Source of the DNA: Streptomyces sp. PCS3-D2
Lineage (GTDB): Bacteria; Actinomycetota; Actinomycetes; Streptomycetales; Streptomycetaceae
Length of the DNA stretch: 64,000 nucleotides
Reading direction: 5' to 3'
Assembly (NCBI RefSeq): GCF_000612545.2
Contig: NZ_CP097800.1
Span: 5,716,501-5,780,500, forward strand
This document shows positions 8,884-16,739 of the stretch, one piece after another. Below the pieces are notes generated by a model. The model saw only the letters and a program-made list of their open reading frames with translations. It had not been told where the DNA came from and made no database searches. Numbering within the stretch: position 1 is the stretch's first letter; each line of letters starts with the position of its first letter. The position numbers and the translations under genes are program-made.

Positions 8884-9662
8884 ACGAGCCCCGGTACACC
8901 GCCGGCCACCACTTGCTGCACGGCCGCACCGCCGTCATCACCGCCGCCGCCGGTGCCGGCATCGGCGGGGCCACCGCCCGCCGCTTCCTGGAGGAGGGCG
9001 CCCGCATCGTCATCGGAGACGCCCACGTCCGCCGGCTCAAGGAGACCGAGGACGCGCTCATGGCCGAGTTCGGTGCCGGCCGCATCACCTCCCTGCCCTG
9101 CGACGTCACCGACGAGGACCAGGTCCGAGCCCTGTTCGCCCACGCCGAACAGGCCCACGGCCGCCTCGACATCGTCGTCAACAACGCCGGGCTCGGCGGC
9201 ACCGCGGCCCTCGCCGACATGACCGACGAGCAGTGGAACCGCGTCCTCGACGTCACCCTGAACGGCACCTTCCGCTGCACCCGGGCCGCCCTGCGCTCCT
9301 TCAGGGCCACCGGCACGGGCGGAGTCGTCGTCAACAACGCCTCCGTCGTCGGCTGGCGCGCCCAGACGGGCCAGGCCCACTACGCCGCGGCCAAGGCCGG
9401 GGTCATGGCGCTCACCCGCTGCGCGGCCCTGGAGGCCGCGGAGTTCGGTGTACGCGTCAACGCGGTCGCCCCGAGCCTGGCCATGCACCCGCACCTGGTG
9501 AAGGTCACCAGCGGGGAACTCCTGGCCGAACTCACCGCCCGCGAGGCCTTCGGCCGCCACGCCGAGCCCTGGGAGGTCGCCAACGTCATCGTGTTCCTGG
9601 CCAGCGGCTACGCGTCGTACATGACGGGCGAAACCGTCTCCGTCAGCAGCCAGCGCGCCTAG
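8880..9662 (+). CDS. ipdF: Short-chain dehydrogenase of HIP ring degradation (IpdF-like)
   Basis: A 260-residue SDR. It has the NAD(P) motif TAAAGAGIGGATARR near residue 22, NNAG near residue 102, and the catalytic Ser plus YAAAK near residue 165. The stretches ASVVGWRAQ, HYAAAKAGVMALTRC and EPWEVANVIVFLAS match IpdF of Mycobacterium (Rv3559c), which interconverts the 5-hydroxy and 5-oxo forms of HIP-CoA. ATG 8880 is preceded by GGAG at 5 nt. The 180 bases to kstR2 hold only the latter's promoter region. It is the first gene of the rightward arm and is presumably repressed through the operator at 8827. Confidence 0.9.
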   Translation: MNEPRYTAGHHLLHGRTAVITAAAGAGIGGATARRFLEEGARIVIGDAHVRRLKETEDALMAEFGAGRITSLPCDVTDEDQVRALFAHAEQAHGRLDIVVNNAGLGGTAALADMTDEQWNRVLDVTLNGTFRCTRAALRSFRATGTGGVVVNNASVVGWRAQTGQAHYAAAKAGVMALTRCAALEAAEFGVRVNAVAPSLAMHPHLVKVTSGELLAELTAREAFGRHAEPWEVANVIVFLASGYASYMTGETVSVSSQRA

Positions 9663-9827
9663 GCCGGGTCCGGTGGATCGGGACGTACCGGCTCGCGGCC
9701 TCCGCCGCCGCGGGCCGCGGCACGGACGGGGGAGCCCCCGCGGGGGATCGGCGACCGGGGGCGGCGCGGCGCGACCCGGCGCCGGACGCCGCGGGCCCGC
9801 CCGGATCCGCCGGACACGACCTGGCCC

Positions 9828-9833
9828 GACAAT
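9828..9833 (+). promoter_or_regulatory. -10-like element of kstR2 (leaderless)
   Basis: The hexamer GACAAT ends 6 nt before GTG 9840, and there is no ribosome-binding site. The same ACAATGGACGC string occurs before the methyltransferase start at 5940. No convincing -35 is visible. Confidence 0.4.
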
Positions 9834-9839
9834 GGACGC

Positions 9840-10505
9840 GTGCCAACGAACCAGCCGGAAGCCACGCCCCGAGCCACGCCGCGAGCCAGGCCGGCGGCCA
9901 GGAAGAAGCAGCAGGTGACGCCCTCGCCCGAGCGGCGCCGCGAACTCCTCGACACCGCCGCCGAGGTCTTCGCCGCACAGGGCTACGACGCCACCACCGT
10001 CCGCAAGATCGCCGACGCCGCCGGGATGCTCGCCGGCAGCCTCTACTACCACTTCGATTCCAAGGAATCGATGCTCGACGAGATCCTCTCCGCCTTCCTG
10101 ACCGAGCTGTGGGACGGGTACGACGCCGTCCTCGCCGCCGGACTCGGCCCCAGGGAGACCATCGAGGCCCTCGTCACCGAGTCCTTCCGCGAGATCGACC
10201 GGCACCGCGCCGCCGTCGCGATCTACCAGAAGGAAGCCCGCACCCTCTCCGCCCAGCCCCGGTTCCACTACCTGTCCGACTCACAGCAGAAGTTCGAGAA
10301 GGCCTGGCTGGGGACGCTGGAACGAGGAGTCGCCGCCCAGGTCTTCCGGGCCGACCTCGACATCCGCCTCACCTACCGCTTCGTGCGCGACACGGTGTGG
10401 GTGGCGGCGTCCTGGTACCGGCCGGGCGGACAGCACAGCCCCGAAGAGATCGCCCGCCAGTACCTGTCGATGGTCCTGGACGGGATCGCCCTGCGCCCCA
10501 CCTGA
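9840..10505 (+). CDS. kstR2: TetR-family repressor of HIP catabolism, KstR2-like
   Basis: A 221-residue regulator. After a 30-residue basic, disordered N terminus, a TetR helix-turn-helix covers about residues 45-78 (TTVRKIADAAGMLAGSLYYHF). The ligand domain keeps the signatures IYQKEARTLSAQPRF and YRFVRDTVWVAASWYRPGG, which I recognise from KstR2, the HIP-CoA-responsive repressor of steroid ring C/D genes in Mycobacterium and Rhodococcus. The neighbours are exactly KstR2 regulon genes and two fitting operators are present. GTG 9840 is the only start that gives the full domain. fadA6 begins 26 bases downstream, so they are likely co-transcribed. Confidence 0.9.
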   Translation: MPTNQPEATPRATPRARPAARKKQQVTPSPERRRELLDTAAEVFAAQGYDATTVRKIADAAGMLAGSLYYHFDSKESMLDEILSAFLTELWDGYDAVLAAGLGPRETIEALVTESFREIDRHRAAVAIYQKEARTLSAQPRFHYLSDSQQKFEKAWLGTLERGVAAQVFRADLDIRLTYRFVRDTVWVAASWYRPGGQHSPEEIARQYLSMVLDGIALRPT

Positions 10506-10531
10506 CCGGTCCGACCGTCTGAGGAGTCCCG

Positions 10532-11689
10532 ATGCCCGAGGCCTACATAGTCGACGCCGTACGCACCCCCGTCGGGCGGCGCGGCGGGGGCCTGTCCGCC
10601 GTCCACCCGGCCGACCTCGGCGCGCACGTCCTCAGGGAGCTCGTCGGACGGTCCGGGGTGGACCCGGCCGCCGTGGAGGACGTGGTCTTCGGCTGCCTCG
10701 ACACGGTCGGCCCGCAGGCCGGGGACATCGCACGCACCGCGTGGCTCGCCGCCGGCCTGCCCGAGGAGGTGCCCGGGGTCACCGTCGACCGCCAGTGCGG
10801 CTCCTCCCAGCAGGCGGTGCACTTCGCCGCTCAGGGCGTGCTCTCCGGCACCCAGGACCTCGTGGTCGCCGGCGGCACCCAGAACATGTCGATGATCCCG
10901 ATAGCCTTCGCCTCCCGGCAGGCCGCCGAACCCCTCGGCCTCACGGAAGGCCCCTACGCCGGCTCGGAAGGCTGGCGCGCCCGGTACGGCGACGCCCCGG
11001 TCAACCAGTTCCACGGCGCGCAGCTGATCGCGCGGAAGTGGGGCATCTCGCGCTCCGACATGGAGGAGTACGCGCTCCGCTCCCACCGGCGGGCCGTGCG
11101 GGCCGTCGACGAGGGGCGCTTCGAACGCGAGATCGCACCCTACGGGGACGTGGCCGCGGACGAGGGGCCGCGCAGGGACACCACCCTGGAGAAGATGGCC
11201 GCCCTCAAGCCCGTCGTCGAGGGCGGGACCATCACCGCCGCGGTCTCCTCCCAGGTCTCCGACGGCGCCGCCGCCCTGCTGATCGCCTCCGGGCGGGCGC
11301 TGCACGAACACGGCCTGCGGCCGCGTGCCCGCATCCACCACCTCTCGGTGCGCGGCGAGGACCCCGTCCGCATGCTCTCCGCGCCCATCCCGGCGACGGC
11401 GTACGCGCTGAAGAAGACCGGCATGTCGCTGGCCGACATCGACCTGGTCGAGATCAACGAGGCGTTCGCCCCGGTGGTGCTGGCCTGGCTGAAGGAGACC
11501 GGGGCCGATCCGGAGCGCGTCAACGTCAACGGGGGGGCCATCGCCCTGGGCCACCCGCTGGGCGCGACCGGGGTCAGGCTGATGACCACCCTCCTGCACG
11601 AACTGGAGCGCACCGGCGGCCGGTTCGGCCTCCAGACCATGTGCGAGGGCGGCGGCCAGGCCAACGTGACGATCATCGAACGGCTGTAG
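10532..11689 (+). CDS. fadA6: Steroid thiolase, FadA6-like acetyl-CoA acyltransferase
   Basis: A 385-residue thiolase. The nucleophile Cys lies in DRQCGSSQQAV near residue 89, and the other catalytic signatures are EINEAFAP, GGAIALGHPLGATG and the C-terminal Cys of MCEGGGQA. It cleaves a 3-oxoacyl-CoA to release acetyl-CoA or another small thioester. The KstR2-region context makes it the counterpart of FadA6, which acts late in HIP breakdown. ATG 10532 has GAGGAG 6 nt upstream. It is the last gene of the left half of the locus; cold-shock genes follow. Confidence 0.87.
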   Translation: MPEAYIVDAVRTPVGRRGGGLSAVHPADLGAHVLRELVGRSGVDPAAVEDVVFGCLDTVGPQAGDIARTAWLAAGLPEEVPGVTVDRQCGSSQQAVHFAAQGVLSGTQDLVVAGGTQNMSMIPIAFASRQAAEPLGLTEGPYAGSEGWRARYGDAPVNQFHGAQLIARKWGISRSDMEEYALRSHRRAVRAVDEGRFEREIAPYGDVAADEGPRRDTTLEKMAALKPVVEGGTITAAVSSQVSDGAAALLIASGRALHEHGLRPRARIHHLSVRGEDPVRMLSAPIPATAYALKKTGMSLADIDLVEINEAFAPVVLAWLKETGADPERVNVNGGAIALGHPLGATGVRLMTTLLHELERTGGRFGLQTMCEGGGQANVTIIERL

Positions 11690-11816
11690 CCGGTCGGCGG
11701 TCCACCGCCCCCGCCGACAGCGCGGGGGCACAGGTCACACCGGCCGGTCCGCACACCGGGGCGTACATGTGCTAACTTAAGCGGCGTTGCAGTTGTGGTA
11801 CCCATAAACTCTATGT

Positions 11817-11857
11817 GCGCCTGACGGGAATGTTCCTCAGGCGCTTTTATTGTTTTT
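11817..11857 (+). terminator. Intrinsic terminator or attenuator in the csp leader
   Basis: An 8-bp perfect stem (11817-11824 with 11837-11844) and a 12-nt loop are followed at once by TTTTATTGTTTTT. This is the only textbook U-rich terminator in the window. It sits 128 bases after fadA6 and 48 before csp. A possible promoter hexamer TAACTT (11773-11778) upstream would place it inside the csp leader as an attenuator; otherwise it ends the fadA6 message. Confidence 0.75.
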
Positions 11858-11905
11858 CCCGGAATCTCCGGATGGGGCCCTTGCCGCCTATTCAGGAGAT
11901 TCAAC

Positions 11906-12109
11906 ATGGCACTTGGCACCGTGAAGTGGTTCAACTCGGAAAAGGGCTTCGGCTTCATCGAGCAGGACGGCGGCGGCCCGGACGTCTTCGCCCACTACTC
12001 GAACATCGCCACCCAGGGCTTCCGTGAGCTCACCGAGGGCCAGCGCGTGTCCTTCGACGTGACGCAGGGCCAGAAGGGCCCCCAGGCGGAGAACATCATC
12101 CCCGCCTAA
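11906..12109 (+). CDS. Cold-shock protein, CspA family
   Basis: A 67-residue single cold-shock domain. It has the RNA-binding motifs RNP1-like KGFGFIEQ near residue 13 and RNP2-like VFAHYS near residue 28, starting with the canonical [10 protein letters not shown]. Such proteins bind single-stranded RNA and act as RNA chaperones. AGGAG lies 7 nt before the ATG. The gene is preceded by a strong terminator-like hairpin and followed by a 15-bp hairpin and a DEAD-box helicase, a typical cold-response pairing. Confidence 0.96.
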   Translation: MALGTVKWFNSEKGFGFIEQDGGGPDVFAHYSNIATQGFRELTEGQRVSFDVTQGQKGPQAENIIPA

Positions 12110-12121
12110 TTCCTTCAGCAT

Positions 12122-12155
12122 GCCGGGGTCCGCACCGCGAGGTGCGGGCCCCGGC
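12122..12155 (+). terminator. Hairpin between csp and helicase
   Basis: A 15-bp stem with one G-U pair (12122-12136 with 12141-12155) is closed by a GCGA (GNRA-type) loop and followed by TTGTCT. It starts 12 bases after the csp stop. It may end the csp message or stabilise its 3' end while letting some read-through reach the helicase. Confidence 0.7.
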
Positions 12156-12210
12156 TTGTCTGCTGTCTCGACCTGTGTTTCACCTGCCGGTTTCAGGAGG
12201 GCTTTCTCGC

Positions 12211-13863
12211 ATGACCAGCTCCAGCTCCGCACGTCCCAGCCGCCGCCCCGCCCGGGGACGAGGAGCGGCCCAGGGGCGTCCGAAGACTGGTGCGGGACGG
12301 CAGAAGTCCGCCCCGCCCGCACCCCGGCCCCAGGAATTCACCATGCCCGAGCCGACCGTCCCGGCACTGCCGCCGGTCGCCGCGTTCGAGGACATGGACA
12401 TGCCCGAGGCGCTGCTGAAGACCCTCGCGGCCCAGGGCGTCACCGAGCCGTTCCCCATCCAGGCGGCGACCCTCCCGAACTCCCTCGCCGGCCGTGACCT
12501 GCTCGGCCGCGGTCGCACCGGCTCCGGCAAGACCCTCGCCTTCGGCCTGGCGCTGCTGGCCCGTACCGCCGGCCGCCGCGCGGAGCCGAGGGCGCCGCTC
12601 GCGATGGTCCTCGTACCGACCCGCGAGCTCGCGCAGCAGGTGACCGACTCCCTGGCTCCGTACGCCACGGCCGTCAACCTGCGCATCGCCACCGTCGTCG
12701 GCGGCATGTCGATCAACCGGCAGGCGGGCGCCCTGCGCCGCGGCGCCGAGGTGCTCGTCGCCACCCCCGGCCGCCTGAAGGACCTCATCGACCGCGGCGA
12801 CGCGGACCTGTCGCAGGTGTCGATCACGGTCCTCGACGAGGCCGACCAGATGACCGACATGGGCTTCATGCCGCAGGTCACCGCGCTGCTCAAGCAGGTC
12901 CGGCCCGAGGGCCAGACCATGCTCTTCTCGGCGACCCTCGACAAGAACATCGACAAGCTGGTCAAGATGTTCCTGAGCGACCCGGTCGGCCACTCCGTCG
13001 ACCCCTCGGCCGGTGCGGTCACCACCATGGAGCACCACGTCCTGTACGTCATGGACGAGACCGACAAGAAGGCCGTGGCGACGCGCATAGCCGCTCGCGA
13101 CGGCCGGGTGATCATGTTCGTGGACACCAAGCGCGGCGTGGACCGCATGGTCAAGAAGCTCCTGGCGGACGGTGTGCGCGCCTCCGGCCTGCACGGCGGC
13201 CGCTCGCAGCCGCAGCGCAACCGCACCCTGGACTGGTTCAAGACGGGCGAGGTCACCGCGCTGATCGCCACCAACGTGGCGGCCCGCGGCATCCACATCG
13301 ACGACCTCGACCTGGTCGTCAACGTGGACCCGCCCACCGACCACAAGGACTACCTGCACCGCGGCGGCCGCACCGCGCGCGCCGGCGAGTCCGGCAGCGT
13401 GGTCACCCTGGTGCTGCCCGACCAGAAGCGGGACATGACCCGGCTCATGTCGGACGCCGGGATCACCCCGCGCACCGCGCAGATCAAGTCCTCCGACGAG
13501 GAGCTGGCCCGGCTGACCGGCGCCAAGGAGCCCTCGGGCATCCCGGTGGTGCTGGAGGTGCCGCAGCAGCCCGCGCCGAAGGCGCGCAGCGGCTCCGGCT
13601 CCGGCTCCGGTTCCGGCTCGCGCCGCCGCTCGGGCGGCCCCCGCACCGGCACCGCTACCGGCGGCGCCCCGGCGGCCGCGGGCCGGGGCCGCCGCTCCGG
13701 CGGCGGGTCCGGGCAGGCCCCGGCCGCGTCCGGCTCGGGCCAGGGCCGTCGCGGCGGCCAGGGCGGCTCGGCCGGCGGCTCCGGCGCCGGAGCCGGAGCC
13801 GCGGCGGCCTCCGCGCGCAGTCGGGTCGGCACCGGCGGCCAGGGCCGCCGCCGCACCGGCTGA
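12211..13863 (+). CDS. DEAD-box RNA helicase with basic Gly-rich tail
   Basis: A 550-residue helicase. A basic N terminus of about 60 residues precedes the core: Q motif (FPIQAATLP), Walker A (GRTGSGKT) near residue 107, PTRELAQQ, the DEAD box in LDEADQMTDMGF, SAT in LFSATLD, and motif VI HRGGRTARAG. The last 110 residues are Gly/Ser/Arg-rich repeats like the RNA-binding tails of cold-induced helicases (CsdA/RhlE type). It should unwind structured RNA, which fits the neighbouring cold-shock gene. AGGAGG lies 10 nt before ATG 12211. A convergent terminator follows. Confidence 0.95.
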   Translation: MTSSSSARPSRRPARGRGAAQGRPKTGAGRQKSAPPAPRPQEFTMPEPTVPALPPVAAFEDMDMPEALLKTLAAQGVTEPFPIQAATLPNSLAGRDLLGRGRTGSGKTLAFGLALLARTAGRRAEPRAPLAMVLVPTRELAQQVTDSLAPYATAVNLRIATVVGGMSINRQAGALRRGAEVLVATPGRLKDLIDRGDADLSQVSITVLDEADQMTDMGFMPQVTALLKQVRPEGQTMLFSATLDKNIDKLVKMFLSDPVGHSVDPSAGAVTTMEHHVLYVMDETDKKAVATRIAARDGRVIMFVDTKRGVDRMVKKLLADGVRASGLHGGRSQPQRNRTLDWFKTGEVTALIATNVAARGIHIDDLDLVVNVDPPTDHKDYLHRGGRTARAGESGSVVTLVLPDQKRDMTRLMSDAGITPRTAQIKSSDEELARLTGAKEPSGIPVVLEVPQQPAPKARSGSGSGSGSGSRRRSGGPRTGTATGGAPAAAGRGRRSGGGSGQAPAASGSGQGRRGGQGGSAGGSGAGAGAAAASARSRVGTGGQGRRRTG

Positions 13864-13883
13864 TCCCCTCCCCGCTCCCTGCA

Positions 13884-13916
13884 CCGACGGGCAGTGCTCC
13901 GCGCACTGCCCGTCGG
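13884..13916. terminator. Bidirectional terminator, helicase/phosphatase
   Basis: A 13-bp perfect stem (13884-13896 with 13904-13916) with a 7-nt loop lies in the 61-base gap between two convergent genes, so it can serve both strands. Confidence 0.8.
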
Positions 13917-13924
13917 CGCGTCCG

Positions 13925-14851
13925 CTACCGGACCAGCCTGCTCTGCAGCTGCGCCAGCGTCCGCAGGTCCAGGCCGAGGCCCTGCGTCAGGTAGCCGTAG
14001 AAGCTGCCGTAGTCGGCCTCCATCTGCGCCGTCGCCGAGTCCAGGTAGTCCTGGCGGACCTCCTGGAGTGGGATCAGCAGATCCGGGTTCTGCATGAGGC
14101 CCGACTGCTTGAGGCCCGCCCGCACTGATGCGTCGTAGGCGGCGCGGAAGGTGTTCGAGGCCAGGTAGTCGCGCTCGGCGGTGTCCTCGGGGACGGCGAG
14201 GGCGCGCAGCAGCACGTAACTCATCCAGCCCGTCCGGTCCTTGCCGGACGTGCAGTGGTACAGGACCGGGCCCTGCCGGCCGTCCGCGAGCTCCCGCAGC
14301 GTTGCGGCGAACTGCGCCCGGTTCCCGGCGTCCGTCACGAACGTGCGGTAGATGGCGCGCATGTAGGCCTCGGCGCGGCCGCCGCCGAGCATCTGCTCCT
14401 GGATGACCGGGTCCCCGCTGCCGATGGCCCCGACGAGCGTCCCGTAGAGACCGAGGTCGCTGACCGGGCGGGCGGTGGCGGAGAGTCCGGCGGGCAGCCG
14501 GTCGGCGCCGTCGTACTGGACCTCCATGGGGATCCGGAAGTCGATGACCTTCGTGAGGCCGAGACCGGAGACGGTGGTGACGTCGGCGTCGGTCAGCTTG
14601 CCCAGTGCGTCGGAGCGGTAGACGAGCCCGTGGCGGACCTGGCCGCCGGTCCAGGTGCGGTGGCCGCCGAGGTCGCGGACGTTGACGGCGCCCTGGAGGG
14701 TGATCCGGGAGTACGTCTCGGCCCGCTGGTGGTGCCGGGCACCGGACGCGGCTGCGGGCGCCGCCGCCGCATACGCGGCGGACGGCAGGGCGGCGAGGGT
14801 GAGGGCGGCGACGGCTGCTGCGGCCGCTCTGCGGATTCTGACACGGCTCAT
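13925..14851 (-). CDS. Secreted tyrosine/serine phosphatase
   Basis: A 308-residue protein with a signal peptide (RIRRAAAAAVAALTLAALPSAAYA, cleavage near residue 28-30). The region VNVRDLGGHRT near residue 56 and the phosphatase loop HCTSGKDRTGW near residue 199 (Cys nucleophile, invariant Arg) identify the Y_phosphatase3 family. It acts outside the cell on phosphotyrosine, phosphoserine or possibly phosphoinositide substrates. It sits inside the HIP locus, 30 bases upstream of the ipdC end on the same map but transcribed leftward, and has no evident link to steroid breakdown. Confidence 0.9.
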   Translation of the reverse strand: MSRVRIRRAAAAAVAALTLAALPSAAYAAAAPAAASGARHHQRAETYSRITLQGAVNVRDLGGHRTWTGGQVRHGLVYRSDALGKLTDADVTTVSGLGLTKVIDFRIPMEVQYDGADRLPAGLSATARPVSDLGLYGTLVGAIGSGDPVIQEQMLGGGRAEAYMRAIYRTFVTDAGNRAQFAATLRELADGRQGPVLYHCTSGKDRTGWMSYVLLRALAVPEDTAERDYLASNTFRAAYDASVRAGLKQSGLMQNPDLLIPLQEVRQDYLDSATAQMEADYGSFYGYLTQGLGLDLRTLAQLQSRLVR

Positions 14852-14881
14852 GGAGGCGACTCCTGTGACGGAGAAGGGGGA

Positions 14882-16000
14882 TCACCCTGGTGGTGGCAGG
14901 GCGTCGAGCGGGTGCGGTTCGTGCGGTTCGTGCGGTTCGTGCGGTTCGTGCGGGCCGTGCAGACGGTCCAGCACGGAATGGGCCTCGGCCATGAGGCGCG
15001 TGACGAGCTCCGCACAGGACGGGAGATCGTCGATCACCCCCGCGACCTGGCCCGATGCCATGACCCCGAGGTCCGTTCGGCCCTCGACCATGGACGCCTT
15101 GAGGAGCATCGGAGTGTTCGCGGCGAGCAGCACCTGGCTCCAGGACAGGTCCTTGCCGTGCTTCATCGCCAGGCCGTCGCGGACCATCTGCGGCCAGCTC
15201 AGACCGGACTGCTCCCGCAGGGCCGCCGCGTGCCGGACCGCCCGCACCAGCGCCCGGGCACGGCCCGCCCGTTCCAGGGAGTCGACCAGCTCCGTGCGGA
15301 GCATGCGGTGCGGGAGCCCGTCGACGGCCCGGGTCACGGTGACGTCCCTGACGGTCGCCGTCAGGTACTCGGCCTTCACCGCGTCCGGGACGGTCGAGTC
15401 CGAGGTCAGCAGGAACCGCGTGCCCATCGCGATGCCCGCCGCCCCGTAGGCCAGGGCGGCGACCAGACCGCGGCCGTCGGCAAAGCCGCCCGCCGCGACC
15501 ACCGGGATGTCCACGGCGTCCACGACCTGCGGCAGCAGCACCGTCGTGGCCACGTCCCCGGTGTGCCCGCCGCCCTCGCCGCCCTGCACGATCACCGCGT
15601 CGGCGCCCCAGGCGGCCACCTTCTCGGCATGCCTCCGGGCCCCGATCGAGGGGATGACGACCACCCCGGCGTCCTTCAGCCGCCCGATCAGCTCCTTGGA
15701 GGGCGCGAGCGCGAACGAGGCGACCCGCACCCCCTCGTCGACGATCAGCCGGACGCGCTCGGGTGCGTCCCCGGCGTCCGCGCGCAGATTGACGCCGAAG
15801 GGGGTTCCCTCCGGTAGGCGGGACCTGACCTCGCGGATCGCCGACCGCAACTGCTCCGTGGTCATCGTGGCCGAGGCGAGGATGCCCAGGGCGCCGGCGC
15901 CCGCCGCGGCCGACACCAGCCGGGGGCCCGCAACCCAGCCCATGCCCGTCTGCACGATGGGGTGCTCCACCCCGACCAGCTTCGTGAACGCCGTTTCCAC
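14882..16000 (-). CDS. ipdC: IpdC-like flavin reductase (nitronate monooxygenase family)
   Basis: A 372-residue TIM-barrel FMN protein of the nitronate monooxygenase fold. It has VGVEHPIVQTGMGWVAGP at the N terminus, GGEGGGHTG near residue 142 and AAGGFADGRG near residue 170 for FMN phosphate binding. In Mycobacterium IpdC is a NADH-dependent reductase of a steroid ring C intermediate, encoded after ipdA and ipdB exactly as here. The start is GTG 16000, 4 bases after the ipdB stop. The C terminus ends in four His-Glu-Pro repeats made by a 9-bp tandem repeat, absent from usual family members. Confidence 0.88.
   Translation of the reverse strand: METAFTKLVGVEHPIVQTGMGWVAGPRLVSAAAGAGALGILASATMTTEQLRSAIREVRSRLPEGTPFGVNLRADAGDAPERVRLIVDEGVRVASFALAPSKELIGRLKDAGVVVIPSIGARRHAEKVAAWGADAVIVQGGEGGGHTGDVATTVLLPQVVDAVDIPVVAAGGFADGRGLVAALAYGAAGIAMGTRFLLTSDSTVPDAVKAEYLTATVRDVTVTRAVDGLPHRMLRTELVDSLERAGRARALVRAVRHAAALREQSGLSWPQMVRDGLAMKHGKDLSWSQVLLAANTPMLLKASMVEGRTDLGVMASGQVAGVIDDLPSCAELVTRLMAEAHSVLDRLHGPHEPHEPHEPHEPHPLDALPPPG
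14912..14956 (-). repeat. 9-bp tandem repeat in the 3' end of ipdC
   Basis: Four perfect copies of GTGCGGTTC (plus strand, 14912-14947) and one imperfect copy encode HEP tripeptides at the IpdC C terminus. Unit number is likely to vary by slippage without shifting the frame. Confidence 0.9.
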
Positions 16001-16004
16001 CGGA

Positions 16005-16739
16005 TCAGCCCCGCACTTCCCGGTCGCGCAGACCCTTCGGATCGATCACCTCGCGGATCAGCCGCAGCTCGTCCCCGGCCGGCTCCCGGGTGTACGGGAC
16101 CTCCTCGGGCAGCGCCAGCTCGAAGCCGGTCGCGGCCCGGACCTGCTCGACGGTGACCCCGGGGTGCAGGGAGGCCAGCCGCATCGTGCGGCCGGGGCCG
16201 GTGAAGTCGAAGACGCCCAGGTCGCTGACCACCCGGGGCAGCCGGTGGAACCGGGTCACCCCGGCCTCGACGGCCCGGTCGTGGCCGACCCCGCTGACCA
16301 TGTCGACGCGCTCGACGAAAACCCGAGTGGAGTGCTTGGGGATCCAGTAACTCACCGGATTGTTCAGGGTGTTCACGGGTGCGCCGCGTACCCCGAGCAG
16401 CTGGCGGGACGGCCGCTCCCAGTCGCCGATGCAGGAGATGTTCTGGTTGCCGAACCGGTCGATCTGGCTCGCGCCCATCATCACGTGCCGCCGGCCGCCG
16501 GTGACCAGGGTCAGGTGGCGCCGGTACGGGAGCCAGCCCTCGGGCGTGCCGTCGAGCCCGACGAGCATGGCCTCGCCGTCCGTCAGCAGCAGGTCGGGGG
16601 AGAAGGTCCGCTTCGCCAGCCGGGCCCCGAAGGAGGGGATCAAGCCCATCGGGCTGGCGAGCACCTCGCCGTCACCCCGCCAGGCCTCGGCACACGCGAT
16701 CACGCAGTACTCGGCGCGGGTGACGGTCGTCGTGGTCAC
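16005..16739 (-). CDS. ipdB: IpdB: COCHEA-CoA hydrolase beta subunit
   Basis: A 244-residue protein of the CoA-transferase family I beta fold. It has the conserved MMGASQIDRFGNQN near residue 95 and NNPVSYWIPKHSTRVFVERVD. In Mycobacterium IpdA and IpdB form a heterotetramer that, despite its CoA-transferase fold, hydrolytically opens the last steroid ring of COCHEA-CoA. The start is GTG 16739, overlapping the ipdA stop by 4 bases (GTGA). The order echA20-ipdA-ipdB-ipdC is the same as in Mycobacterium. Confidence 0.9.
   Translation of the reverse strand: MTTTTVTRAEYCVIACAEAWRGDGEVLASPMGLIPSFGARLAKRTFSPDLLLTDGEAMLVGLDGTPEGWLPYRRHLTLVTGGRRHVMMGASQIDRFGNQNISCIGDWERPSRQLLGVRGAPVNTLNNPVSYWIPKHSTRVFVERVDMVSGVGHDRAVEAGVTRFHRLPRVVSDLGVFDFTGPGRTMRLASLHPGVTVEQVRAATGFELALPEEVPYTREPAGDELRLIREVIDPKGLRDREVRG

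Noticed and set aside
14912-14956. Possible CRISPR-like array
   Set aside because: Units of 9 bp without spacers, in frame inside ipdC; a simple tandem repeat.
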